A program made the translations under genes and the position numbers. This document shows positions 1-8,189 of a stretch of 28,744 nt of DNA, piece by piece. The notes under the pieces were generated by a model that saw nothing but the letters and a program-made list of their open reading frames with translations, was not told where the DNA came from and did no database searches. The DNA comes from TMED23 sp964643045 (lineage in GTDB: Bacteria > Pseudomonadota > Alphaproteobacteria > Rhodospirillales > UBA2165), in the NCBI GenBank assembly GCA_964643045.1, contig CAZXSC010000024.1, positions 1-28,744 of the forward strand, read 5' to 3'. Each line of letters starts with the position of its first letter. Within the stretch, counting starts at the first letter, position 1.

Positions 1-2
1 GG

Positions 3-704
3 TTTGGTGATTTTCACGTACTACGTGACATTGACCTCAGCGTTACCAAGGGAGAACGGATTGTCATTTGTGGCCCTTCAGGCTCGGGAAAATCAACTCT
101 CATACGTTGTATTAACCGACTTGAAGTACACCAGAAAGGGACAATCATTGTTGATGGCATCGAATTGAATGACGATCTCAAAAATATTGACTCAATCCGG
201 TCTGAAGTTGGCATGGTTTTTCAGTCATTTAATTTATTCCCGCATATGACCGTGAAAGATAATCTGGTTATTGGTCAGCATTTGGTTCGGCGTGTTCCTA
301 AACGTGATGCAGAAGAGATCGCCATGACTTATCTTGAACGGGTTCAAATTGCCGACCAGGCCGATAAATATCCAGGACAGTTGTCAGGTGGACAGCAACA
401 ACGCGTTGCCATTGCCCGTTCGCTCTGTATGAAGCCAAAAATAATGCTGTTTGATGAGGTTACGTCCGCACTGGATCCGGAAATGGTCAAGGAGGTTCTG
501 GATGTGATGGTTGACCTTGCTCAGGAAGGCATGACGATGTTAGTTGTTACTCATGAGATGGGTTTTGCCCGAACTGTCGCAGACCGTGTGATATTCATGG
601 ATGAAGGCCAGATAATAGAAGAAAATACCCCCGGCGCCTTTTTTGACAATCCGGCTTCCGAACGTGCCCAGAATTTTATCGGCCAGGTATTGCATCATTT
701 ATAA
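3..704 (+). CDS. Amino-acid ABC transporter ATP-binding protein (GlnQ/HisP type), 5' end missing
   Basis: ATPase subunit that powers import of a polar amino acid through a periplasmic-binding-protein ABC transporter; it acts on the cytoplasmic face of the inner membrane. The frame is open from base 3, so the gene begins before the window. Walker A, GPSGSGKS, lies at 72-95. The Q-loop region MVFQSFNLFPHMT follows, then the signature LSGGQQQRVAIARS and Walker B with the helical turn, IMLFDEVTSALDPE. The switch histidine is in VVTHEMGFA. The phrases FNLFPHMT and TSALDPE are typical of the polar amino-acid uptake subfamily. Perhaps 10-20 N-terminal residues are missing. The next gene starts 47 bases downstream, so co-transcription is plausible. 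The family call is firm; the transported amino acid cannot be told. Confidence 0.95.
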   Translation, partial: FGDFHVLRDIDLSVTKGERIVICGPSGSGKSTLIRCINRLEVHQKGTIIVDGIELNDDLKNIDSIRSEVGMVFQSFNLFPHMTVKDNLVIGQHLVRRVPKRDAEEIAMTYLERVQIADQADKYPGQLSGGQQQRVAIARSLCMKPKIMLFDEVTSALDPEMVKEVLDVMVDLAQEGMTMLVVTHEMGFARTVADRVIFMDEGQIIEENTPGAFFDNPASERAQNFIGQVLHHL

Positions 705-751
705 GTAACCTTATTCCCCAAGGTAATTAGTGGAAGCTAGAAGGTAGATAT

Positions 752-1384
752 ATGTCAGATCTTGTATATGAGGAAAAACCCTACTCACACAAATTTGGAA
801 CGTTTGAAATCCGGCGTTGGTACGCACAAACCCAGGATGTATTAACCAATGAAACATGGCAGACATCCGGTCTGGAGTATCCACAGCGCAAAATTGTAGT
901 GGGCGCCACACTCAAGAATCCCTTTTCGGGTCGTTTTGAGAAAGACCTGTCATCTGTTTTTGACAATACGGCCGACCTTGGCCATGAATTTGGTCGTCGC
1001 ATTGTTGAAAATCTGGGAGGCCGTGATGCCGAAAGCTATGGTAAGGCGTGCATTGTTGGACTTAATGGCGAATATGAACACGGCAACGCATTTTTAACCA
1101 CCACTTTTGCAAATCCGGTTCGAGCCGCTATTGGTGACGCTAAATCATGGATTCCATCAACGGGAAAACGCGGCGTCCCTGGCACATCGATTGACATACC
1201 TCTGGCTCATAAGGAAGCGCTCTACGTGCGTTCGCATTATGATACAATTACAGCCTCCTTTGATGATGCTCCCTCTCAAGATGAAATTGTAATTTTATTT
1301 GCTGTTGCCACCCAAGGACGTATTCATTCGCGATTAGAGGGCCTTTCCGCCGAGGACATAACAGGCGAAGACGGGCTTGTTTGA
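752..1384 (+). CDS. Amino acid synthesis (AA_synth, formerly DUF1185) family protein
   Basis: A 210-residue cytoplasmic protein without signal peptide or membrane segment. The run KIVVGATLKNPFSGRF near residue 47, the central GKACIVGLNGEYEHGNAFL and the later RSHYDT segment fit my memory of the AA_synth (DUF1185) family. The family name suggests amino-acid metabolism, but no reaction is established that I know of. The ATG is preceded by an AAGG ribosome site at 741-744, seven bases away. The stop codon abuts the ATG of the following hydrolase with no gap, which implies translational coupling. The upstream ABC ATPase and downstream hydrolase and ThDP enzyme suggest breakdown or conversion of an imported amino-acid-like compound; that is inference. 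Confidence 0.8.
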   Translation: MSDLVYEEKPYSHKFGTFEIRRWYAQTQDVLTNETWQTSGLEYPQRKIVVGATLKNPFSGRFEKDLSSVFDNTADLGHEFGRRIVENLGGRDAESYGKACIVGLNGEYEHGNAFLTTTFANPVRAAIGDAKSWIPSTGKRGVPGTSIDIPLAHKEALYVRSHYDTITASFDDAPSQDEIVILFAVATQGRIHSRLEGLSAEDITGEDGLV

Positions 1385-2290
1385 ATGTCAGATGACGTTC
1401 AGATTTCTCACAGCCCCAGTCGCGAAAAAGTTATCCTTTCAGGAGAGGTAAGAATAAATGTCGTCGAATGGGGCAAAGGCGATGCACCATCCATTGTTAT
1501 GCTCCATGGCTTGCGAGCTTACGCGAAAACATGGGATCGGGTTGCACAGATTTTAGCAAAACAGTTCCACGTCGTGGCACTTGATCAGCGAGGACGCGGC
1601 AAAAGTGATTGGGCGCCACCGGCTGATTATTTTACACCAAATTATGTTGAAGACCTAAAGAATGTTGTTGATGGATTGGGCCTTGATCAATTTATCTTGC
1701 TAGGTCATTCGATGGGAGGAACGACGGCACTCGTATTTTCTCAAATGTTTCCCGAGCGTATTGAAGGTCTCGTAATTGAAGACATTGGCCCTGGATCCTC
1801 CGCTGGATCAAGCGGCGCAAAGAGAATTAAGCAGGAATTGAACACGACACCGCGAAAATTTTCATCTCGCGATGAAGCTAAATTATATTGGCAGAGAGCT
1901 CGACCCGGAGCGCCGGATGAAGCTATTGAGCAAAGGCTGGATTACATGATGATCGAAAATGACGACGGCAGCATGCGTTGGCGTTATGACCTTGAAGGTA
2001 TCGCTGAAGCTCGACTTGATCCCGATACATCAAAAATTCCGAACCTATGGCCACCTGTATTAAGTTTAAAAGTACCGACGTTGGTACTTCGGGGTGAGAA
2101 TTCTGATTTTCTATCTACAAAAGTAATGTCCGAGATGGCTCAAAGAAATTCAAATATACAGACCTTTGAAATTTCCGAGGCTTCACACTACATTCATGAC
2201 GATAATTTTGATGAATTCATGGCGCGGCTTGAGCCATTCTTGGCAGAGCTCTATAAATCAGGTTTATCGGGAAAACGAGGTCAGAAATGA
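1385..2290 (+). CDS. Alpha/beta-fold hydrolase
   Basis: A 301-residue soluble alpha/beta hydrolase. The oxyanion-hole region is VMLHGLRAYAKTWD (HG at about 41-42). The nucleophile elbow is GHSMGG, with Ser109. The likely acid is Asp241 in RGENSDFLS and the base is His268 in SEASHYIHDD. The LDQRGRGKSD strand after the first helix is typical of C-C, ester and haloalkane hydrolases of this fold. Its ATG abuts the AA_synth stop codon, and its own stop overlaps the next start as ATGA (2287-2290). It is therefore the middle gene of a coupled trio. The fold and triad are clear; the substrate (ester, amide or beta-diketone) is not. Confidence 0.88.
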   Translation: MSDDVQISHSPSREKVILSGEVRINVVEWGKGDAPSIVMLHGLRAYAKTWDRVAQILAKQFHVVALDQRGRGKSDWAPPADYFTPNYVEDLKNVVDGLGLDQFILLGHSMGGTTALVFSQMFPERIEGLVIEDIGPGSSAGSSGAKRIKQELNTTPRKFSSRDEAKLYWQRARPGAPDEAIEQRLDYMMIENDDGSMRWRYDLEGIAEARLDPDTSKIPNLWPPVLSLKVPTLVLRGENSDFLSTKVMSEMAQRNSNIQTFEISEASHYIHDDNFDEFMARLEPFLAELYKSGLSGKRGQK

Positions 2291-3837
2291 ATGGAGCCCA
2301 CGCACTGATGTCAAGTGCCACTGCATCAGGTATTGATGTGTGTTTCACAAATCCCGGTACCACAGAATTAGCCATGATTGGAGCGTTGGACAAAATAACG
2401 GTTATACGCCCTGTTTTATCACTTTTTGAGGGTGTCTGCACCGGCGCCGCCGACGGTTTTGGCCGTATGCTTGGACGACCTTCTATGACACTTCTTCACC
2501 TTGGGCCAGGTTTTGCAAATGGTATTGCAAATTTACATAATGCACGCCGAGCGCACACTCCGATCCTGAATATCGTTGGCGACCATGCAACCTGGCACGT
2601 TGAATATGACCCTCCATTGGCAAGTGATATTCCTTCATTAGCAAAGCCCGTATCAGATTGGTTTGCTTACGCAACAAGTGCTGACGATTGTATAACAAAG
2701 TTAGATGAAGGTATGAAAGTTTGTATGACGGCCCCCGGCCAGATTGCTACCCTGGTTGTTCCTACGGATGTACAGGAGGCCAAAACTGAAATTTCTGGCA
2801 CAATACACGCTGACAATCCTCAACTCCGCTGTGTATTTAATGATAAGAAGGTCGAGCAATTAGCCCAACGTCTCACTGAACAAAACGGTGAAATTTTATT
2901 TTTGCTCGGCACGAATGCCCTGACAGAGAGCGGCCAGAATGCTGCTGCACAGATCGCAACGAAGTTGAATGCTAAAATTTATGTAGAGACTTTTCCCGCC
3001 CGCTGGGACCGAGGATCTCATATTTATGTGCCGGAGCGGTTTCCCTATTTTCCCGAAATGGGAATTGAAGTGCTAAAAAATGCGGTGGCAGTCATTCTTG
3101 TTGGTTCTCAGGCGCCCGTTGCCTATTTTGGGGTTTCAGGTTTGCCCAGTAAACTCTTTCCCGAAGACTCTATTTTTGAACTTGCATCAATTTCCGAGGA
3201 TGCAGAAGGTGCAATTGTGTCCTTGGCAGAGGCTATTGGCGCGGCAAAAATTGGAACTTCTGGTAACAAGCCCCCTAATAGACCCGCTGTAACCCGGCAA
3301 CTTGATGTTCAGTCTTGTGGGGAAATGGTCGCCTTTCTGCTGCCCGAAAATTCCATCGCTGTAGTCGAAGGTGCGACATCTACACCCCCATTTTACACCG
3401 CATCGCCCGCAGGTGCCGCACACACACTCATTACCAACACTGGCGGAGCGATTGGTCAGGGAATGCCTGTCGCAACGGGTGCCGCTATTGCATGTCCGGA
3501 ACGTCAAGTTATTAATCTTCAAGCGGACGGGTCAGGCGCCTATACCATCCAGGCTCTTTGGACGCAGGCACGGGAACAGCTAAACGTCGTCACAATTTTA
3601 TGTTCCAATCGGAAATATGGAATATTGCGGGTCGAATTTGAACGAGCCGGCATCGATCCAAAGGCCCGTATTACAGATCGAATGACCAGTCTCGATGATC
3701 CACCCTTGGATTGGGTGGCTTTGGCTAACGGTTTTGGCGTCCCCGCATGCAAGGTAAATACGCTTGAGGAATTGGAGACTAGCCTCAGTCGCGCGATAGC
3801 TGAACCTGGTCCTTATCTTATTGAAGTACCCCTGTGA
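2287..3837 (+). CDS. Thiamine-diphosphate-dependent enzyme, acetolactate synthase / benzoylformate decarboxylase-like
   Basis: A 516-residue ThDP enzyme of the three-domain decarboxylase/acetolactate synthase superfamily. The cofactor-activating glutamate is Glu48 in SLFEGVCTGAADGFGRM. The N-terminal segment FTNPGTTELAM resembles benzoylformate-decarboxylase-like proteins rather than biosynthetic IlvB, and no small regulatory subunit is nearby. The C-terminal metal/ThDP motif is ADGSGAYTIQALW (about 413) ending at Asn441 in CSNRKYGIL; the first Gly of the usual GDG is Ala. The start overlaps the hydrolase stop by four bases. Likely chemistry is decarboxylation or carboligation of a 2-oxo acid, working with the hydrolase and AA_synth protein. 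The specific 2-oxo acid is unknown. Confidence 0.87.
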   Translation: MNGAHALMSSATASGIDVCFTNPGTTELAMIGALDKITVIRPVLSLFEGVCTGAADGFGRMLGRPSMTLLHLGPGFANGIANLHNARRAHTPILNIVGDHATWHVEYDPPLASDIPSLAKPVSDWFAYATSADDCITKLDEGMKVCMTAPGQIATLVVPTDVQEAKTEISGTIHADNPQLRCVFNDKKVEQLAQRLTEQNGEILFLLGTNALTESGQNAAAQIATKLNAKIYVETFPARWDRGSHIYVPERFPYFPEMGIEVLKNAVAVILVGSQAPVAYFGVSGLPSKLFPEDSIFELASISEDAEGAIVSLAEAIGAAKIGTSGNKPPNRPAVTRQLDVQSCGEMVAFLLPENSIAVVEGATSTPPFYTASPAGAAHTLITNTGGAIGQGMPVATGAAIACPERQVINLQADGSGAYTIQALWTQAREQLNVVTILCSNRKYGILRVEFERAGIDPKARITDRMTSLDDPPLDWVALANGFGVPACKVNTLEELETSLSRAIAEPGPYLIEVPL

Positions 3838-3923
3838 TAAGTCTTTCGCGTCGACCCATTAAATTTTTCCATGTCACCGCTAAAGGTGAAGTTTACGCGC
3901 ATATTGACCTGCAAACTTCAAAT

Positions 3924-3963
3924 ATACTAGTATGTTAGTTAGGTAATATTGATTTTTATCAAT
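3924..3963. promoter_or_regulatory. Inverted repeats in the promoter region of the HpaB-family gene
   Basis: The 140-base gap between the ThDP enzyme and the monooxygenase holds two AT-rich symmetric elements. One is a perfect 10-bp palindrome ATACTAGTAT at 3924-3933. The other is a six-base inverted repeat, ATTGAT and ATCAAT around TTTT, at 3948-3963, ending just before the ribosome site TAGGGC. Their place, and an FCD-GntR gene two genes on, make them candidate operators for that regulator. No clear -35/-10 pair was found. A weak hairpin (TCACC/GGTGA, 3874-3889) could end the upstream transcript. All this is inference from symmetry and position. Confidence 0.3.
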
Positions 3964-3977
3964 TTGATAGGGCAACA

Positions 3978-5474
3978 ATGGGTATACGTACGGGCGACCA
4001 ATATAGGCAGGGTTTGTCCAACAAACCTCGTGACGTTTGGATAAATGGAGAGCATATAACCAACGTTATAGGTCATCCAATTTTTGCAGCTTCAATTAGG
4101 GAAATTGCACGGTTATACGATCTGCAGCATGACCCAGAATTTCAGGATGTTATGTCCTTCAAGAGCCCATCGACTGGCGATTTGGTGTCAACAGCCTTTT
4201 TAGCGCCGAGATCTAAAGAAGATATAAAAAAACGTTCCGCCACATTTAAGATAATTGCAAATGCTACCTTCGGAATGATGGGAAGGACCCAAGATTATCT
4301 ATCTACGATGCTCATGAGTTTTGCTGAATCACCTCATCTTTTCGATAAATGTGGGCCGGAATACACAGAAAGACTAATCAATTACTTTGAATATGTTCGC
4401 GAAAATGACCTGTTTCTCACTCACGCGTTAATTCCACCGCAATCAGACAGGTCAAAAACCTCCTCAAAACAGGACGATGAGTTTCTGCACATGGGGGTGG
4501 CTGAAGAAACGAGTGAAGGCGTAATACTCCGAGGAGCGCGTATGCTGGCTACTCTTGCTCCCGTTGCCGATGAACTATTGGTTTATAGTTTGCCCGGGTT
4601 AAAACCTGAAGACGTAAAACATTCAATAATGTTCTCAATTCCCATTAATAGCGGCGGTCTAAAAATTATATGCCGTCGCCCCTATTCAACCGGACAGCAT
4701 AATATTTTTGACCACCCTTTGGCCGCTCGTTATGAAGAGTCTGATGCTGTTGTCGTTTTTGATGATGTGGTGGTTCCTTGGGAGCGCGTCTTCATTTATA
4801 ACGATGTTGACGCCTCTAATGACCTTTATACAAAAAGTTTTGTGCGGCAGCATGCAGCCCATCAAACGGCGGTACGGGGGATTGCAAAAATGTCTCTCGC
4901 TGTCGGTACCGCAATTCATTTAGCACGCTCAATCAAAATTGATCAATTTCTGGGTGTACAAGAAAAACTCGGTAAATGCATCAGTGCTCTTGAAATAGTA
5001 AAAGGCTGTTTACTCGCAGCCGAAACAAACGTCGTCATTAATGAAAAAGGCCAGGCGTATTGCGCACTTGAACCTTTATTGGCTATTCGCAATTTTATGC
5101 CGAGGGCGTATCCTGAAGTTATCGATATCCTCAGAGAACTTGGGGCTGGTGGGCTCACGATGAATCCATCCAAAAATGATATTGATTCTGCGGAAATTGG
5201 CCCAGATATTCTAAAATATTACGTTGGAGCAGGTGATATTTCAGCTCCAGATAGGATATCCCTTTTTAATTTAGCTTGGGATCTGACGGGAGACGCATTT
5301 GGCATGCGCCAACTGCAATATGAACGGTATTATTCAGGCGACCCTAACAGGAATCTTGCAAATACCTATTTGGGTTATAAGGGGGACGAATGCCTGTCTT
5401 TGGTGGAAGAGGCCCTCGAAAGTGCCAAGAATGGCAAGAGTTTATGGATGGGAACCAAAAATTACCATAATTGA
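3978..5474 (+). CDS. HpaB/PvcC-family FADH2-dependent monooxygenase (4-hydroxyphenylacetate 3-hydroxylase family)
   Basis: A 498-residue protein, the usual length for the large oxygenase component of two-component flavin monooxygenases that hydroxylate phenols with O2 and free FADH2. The N-terminus (YRQGLSNKPRDVWINGEHI) matches the family opening, residues near 190-200 carry RMLATLAPVADELLVY, and the signature DHPLAARYEESDAVVVFDDV followed by VPWERVFIY is near residue 245. These runs point to HpaB/PvcC, with acyl-CoA-dehydrogenase-like fold. The related 4-hydroxybutyryl-CoA dehydratases need iron-sulfur cysteines, which I do not see. No HpaC-like flavin reductase is encoded in the window, so FADH2 must come from elsewhere. 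A TAGGGC ribosome site precedes the ATG by about six bases. The substrate is unknown; a phenolic acid is a reasonable guess. Confidence 0.88.
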   Translation: MGIRTGDQYRQGLSNKPRDVWINGEHITNVIGHPIFAASIREIARLYDLQHDPEFQDVMSFKSPSTGDLVSTAFLAPRSKEDIKKRSATFKIIANATFGMMGRTQDYLSTMLMSFAESPHLFDKCGPEYTERLINYFEYVRENDLFLTHALIPPQSDRSKTSSKQDDEFLHMGVAEETSEGVILRGARMLATLAPVADELLVYSLPGLKPEDVKHSIMFSIPINSGGLKIICRRPYSTGQHNIFDHPLAARYEESDAVVVFDDVVVPWERVFIYNDVDASNDLYTKSFVRQHAAHQTAVRGIAKMSLAVGTAIHLARSIKIDQFLGVQEKLGKCISALEIVKGCLLAAETNVVINEKGQAYCALEPLLAIRNFMPRAYPEVIDILRELGAGGLTMNPSKNDIDSAEIGPDILKYYVGAGDISAPDRISLFNLAWDLTGDAFGMRQLQYERYYSGDPNRNLANTYLGYKGDECLSLVEEALESAKNGKSLWMGTKNYHN

Positions 5475-5502
5475 TTAACGTTGACGAAAGAGTAAGAAAA
5501 TA

Positions 5503-6201
5503 ATGAACCGCAGTGACTTGGCTTTGGAAGCAATTCGTTCTCAAATCTTTTCTGGTATTCTGCGGCCAGGAGATACAATTTCAATTCCCAAACTTTCTAA
5601 AGAATTGGGCATCAGTCGTCAGCCGGTCAACGAGGCGCTAAAACAATTAGAAACAATGAAAATCGTTGAAATAATCCCACAAGTAGGATCGACAGTAATT
5701 ACGCCTAAAAAAGATGATGTTATAAATTTTCTTTATATTTTTTCGGCGATTGAAGCGGCAATATTTTCACGGACGGCAGAAACAGCTAAATCAGCGGAAC
5801 TTGAGAACTTGGAACAGCTCATTACTGATGACTATGACAAATGGCATCAAGCTGAAACGGATGACGGCAAATCTGAGATCTATCGGCGTCATAATCGTAA
5901 TTTTCACACAGGCGTACATACAGTAGCTGGTTCTTCGGTTATGACGGATATTTCCTATCCATTATGGGATAGAATGGATTTTTATATCACAGTAGCTATT
6001 GGGGCATATTCGTTTGCACCGAGACTGCCCGATGCATTTGACGAACATGCCGAAATTCTATCAGCAATGCGTTCTAAGGATATTAAAAAAGTGCGACACC
6101 TAACGGAACAGCATGTACAATCTTTTATTAAAGAACTTCCAGTTTTTGAAACGACCGCGATGTTTTCAGAGGAACAACTATCCCCTTTAATTTCAGGTTG
6201 A
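5503..6201 (+). CDS. GntR-family transcriptional regulator, FCD (FadR C-terminal) subfamily
   Basis: A 232-residue DNA-binding regulator. The N-terminal winged helix (about 3-70) shows AIRSQIFSGILRPGDTISI, then the recognition region LSKELGISRQPVNEALKQLE and the wing ending GSTVI. Residues 80-215 form the helical FCD ligand-binding domain. In the usual metal site D-x-x-F-H the aspartate is Asn here (NRNFH, near residue 128); later histidines in FDEHAEIL and TEQHVQSF are retained. It sits 28 bases after the HpaB-family gene and 63 before the SDR gene, and probably controls this cluster in response to a carboxylate-type ligand, perhaps by binding the inverted repeats at 3924-3963. That target is inferred. 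Confidence 0.9.
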   Translation: MNRSDLALEAIRSQIFSGILRPGDTISIPKLSKELGISRQPVNEALKQLETMKIVEIIPQVGSTVITPKKDDVINFLYIFSAIEAAIFSRTAETAKSAELENLEQLITDDYDKWHQAETDDGKSEIYRRHNRNFHTGVHTVAGSSVMTDISYPLWDRMDFYITVAIGAYSFAPRLPDAFDEHAEILSAMRSKDIKKVRHLTEQHVQSFIKELPVFETTAMFSEEQLSPLISG

Positions 6202-6264
6202 TTTGTTTGAAGTTTGATTTGAAAAGATGTTTATAAAATAAGTTAAAGACGAAAAGGAAGAATT

Positions 6265-7062
6265 ATGCATGTGGACCTAAAGGGTTGCACAGCCCTAATA
6301 ACCGGCGGAAGCATTGGTATTGGAAGATCGGTGGCCGAGACACTGGCCGAGGAAGGCGTAAATGTCGCAATCTGCGCGCGTAATCAGGGCAAACTCGACG
6401 AGACCGCTATAGAAATTAATGAAAAAGGTTTCGATGGCCGCGTTATTGCTATATCGCTGGATACCACTGATTGGACATCCGTAAAGTCCGGTGTTGAAAA
6501 CGTCATCTCTGAATTTGGTCACCTTGATATACTTATCAATGGAGCTGCAGCTCCTGGTGGCCTCGTACGGAACGAAATTGAACGTGCGGAAGATGCGGCA
6601 CTCCTCGAAGATTTAAATACCAAAGTAATTGGCTACTTTCGTATGGTACAAGCCTGTATCCCCCATATGCGAAAACGCAAATTCGGACGAATTATTAATA
6701 TTGGCGGAATGACAGGCCGAGGAACCATGGCCTTGAGTGGTATGCGCAATGCCGCCCTGAGCCATTTTACTAAAACATTATCTGACATGGTTGGTCCAAT
6801 CGGTATCACTGTTAATATTATTCATCCGGGTATAATCGAGACCCCGCACATTCATGAACTCTACGAGATGCGAGCAAAAAACGAAAACCGGACACCAAAA
6901 GAAATTGAACAAGAGTATATTAATAGAACCCCAATCAGGCGCGTGTTAATGCCAGAAGAAATAGGTTCCTTGATTGTATTTTTGAGCTCATCCTTAGCTA
7001 GTGGCGTAACTGGAGAATCAATAGGATTAGATGGCGGTATTTCTCGATATATTTCGCTTTAG
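6265..7062 (+). CDS. SDR-family protein with substituted catalytic residues
   Basis: A 265-residue Rossmann-fold short-chain dehydrogenase/reductase relative. The dinucleotide-binding TGGSIGIG is at about 13-20, and the family C-terminus ends GVTGESIGLDGGI. The active site is abnormal. The usual Ser position in NISS reads NIGG (Gly147-Gly148), and the YxxxK position reads SGMRN: Ser158 for Tyr and Asn162 for Lys. The surrounding NAALSHFTKTLSD aligns well, so this is not a misreading. The protein may be a non-redox SDR, use other residues, or play a binding role. A strong AAGGAAG ribosome site precedes the ATG. It lies between the GntR gene and the Asp-box gene in an apparent operon. Confidence 0.87.
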   Translation: MHVDLKGCTALITGGSIGIGRSVAETLAEEGVNVAICARNQGKLDETAIEINEKGFDGRVIAISLDTTDWTSVKSGVENVISEFGHLDILINGAAAPGGLVRNEIERAEDAALLEDLNTKVIGYFRMVQACIPHMRKRKFGRIINIGGMTGRGTMALSGMRNAALSHFTKTLSDMVGPIGITVNIIHPGIIETPHIHELYEMRAKNENRTPKEIEQEYINRTPIRRVLMPEEIGSLIVFLSSSLASGVTGESIGLDGGISRYISL

Positions 7063-7103
7063 GTATATATTTTGTATAGGAGCGTAAGGAAAGTGAATTC
7101 AAC

Positions 7104-8105
7104 ATGACTAACTCTCACACCTTGCTAGTTGCGACGTGCGGGCAAGGTATTATGAAAACAACAGATAAAGGAGAGAACTGGACCCGATTGCCCATCTATC
7201 AAGATATTGAATACGATGACATTGTCCGCACCCTCAATCTTCATCCAAATGAAACGGCCACACTCTTTGCAGGCTTCCAGAACGGCATCGCAAAATCCGT
7301 TGATGCTGGACAGTCTTGGCATCGGCTCTCTTCATTTTTGGATAACTACGCTGTCTGGAAGCTTGTTGTCGATCCAAATAACCCTGATAATATTTATGTG
7401 GGAACTGGCGCACCAACACGAGCAATTGCCGCTCGATCGACCGACGGTGGCAAAACTTTTAAACGACTGTCGTTATCATTCCCAGAGCATTGTGCCGGCG
7501 TCTCGAAGCCTCGACTTTTAGCTATGGCGATAGATCCCGAAGAACCCAGCAATATTTGGGCTGGTGTAGAAGAGGGAGGGCTGTACCATAGTGAAAATAG
7601 TGGTGAAAACTGGCGACGTGTCGACACCGAACTACAGGAACAAAACATGATGAACAGCGATATTCACGATGTTGTGGTCGTCCCCGGCTCACCCAAGCGG
7701 ATCGTCGTTTCAACCGTTGTAGCAATTCACATATCAGAGGATAATGGAGAAACGTGGAATTGCATTAATGCAAAAGAACAGTTTGGTTATCGCTACTCAA
7801 GAAACGTCGCAACAATACATGATGGTGATGGAACTTTACTTCATGCTGTTTCAGATAGCACCCCCGGAACCATTGGCTTGGTCCATCGTTCTACCGATGG
7901 CGGAAAATATTGGAAGCCTGTGAATATTGAAACCACACCCAAGTCTTGCCCATGGGCATTCGGCTTAAATCCAGAAGATCCAAACCATGTTTTAATGGGG
8001 ACAAAGTTTGGCGAATTATATGAAAGCTATGATGCGGGTCAGACCTTTGTAAAACATTGGCGGGAGTTTAGTGAAATTTGTGCCCTAGCTTGGGTTCCTT
8101 CTTAA
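7104..8105 (+). CDS. Asp-box (BNR repeat) beta-propeller protein
   Basis: A 333-residue propeller made almost wholly of Asp-box blades of the pattern S-x-D-x-G-x-x-W. Visible copies are KTTDKGENW, KSVDAGQSW, RSTDGGKTF, HSENSGENW, ISEDNGETW, RSTDGGKYW and ESYDAGQTF: seven, enough for a closed propeller. The architecture is that of WD40/YVTN/BNR-like proteins (sialidase-like and Ycf48-like). I see no sialidase arginine triad or FRIP motif and no signal peptide, so it is probably a cytoplasmic, non-sialidase protein. An AAGGAAAG sequence stands before the ATG, with somewhat long spacing. Position among catabolic genes suggests an enzyme or binding scaffold for the same substrate, but no function can be assigned. 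Confidence 0.82.
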   Translation: MTNSHTLLVATCGQGIMKTTDKGENWTRLPIYQDIEYDDIVRTLNLHPNETATLFAGFQNGIAKSVDAGQSWHRLSSFLDNYAVWKLVVDPNNPDNIYVGTGAPTRAIAARSTDGGKTFKRLSLSFPEHCAGVSKPRLLAMAIDPEEPSNIWAGVEEGGLYHSENSGENWRRVDTELQEQNMMNSDIHDVVVVPGSPKRIVVSTVVAIHISEDNGETWNCINAKEQFGYRYSRNVATIHDGDGTLLHAVSDSTPGTIGLVHRSTDGGKYWKPVNIETTPKSCPWAFGLNPEDPNHVLMGTKFGELYESYDAGQTFVKHWREFSEICALAWVPS

Positions 8106-8189
8106 GCTAAGTTGGGACCACTGAAACAAATGTATTCGTAAAATTAATAACTTATCGATTTGGTACGGAGCGGAATGGAAGGAAAAATT

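Noticed and set aside
3978..5474. 4-hydroxybutyryl-CoA dehydratase as an alternative for the HpaB-family protein
   Set aside because: That enzyme needs iron-sulfur cysteines in set positions, and I do not see them; the family signature fits flavin monooxygenases.
7104..8105. Sialidase (neuraminidase) call for the Asp-box protein
   Set aside because: Asp-boxes occur in many propellers. I see no arginine triad, FRIP motif or secretion signal.
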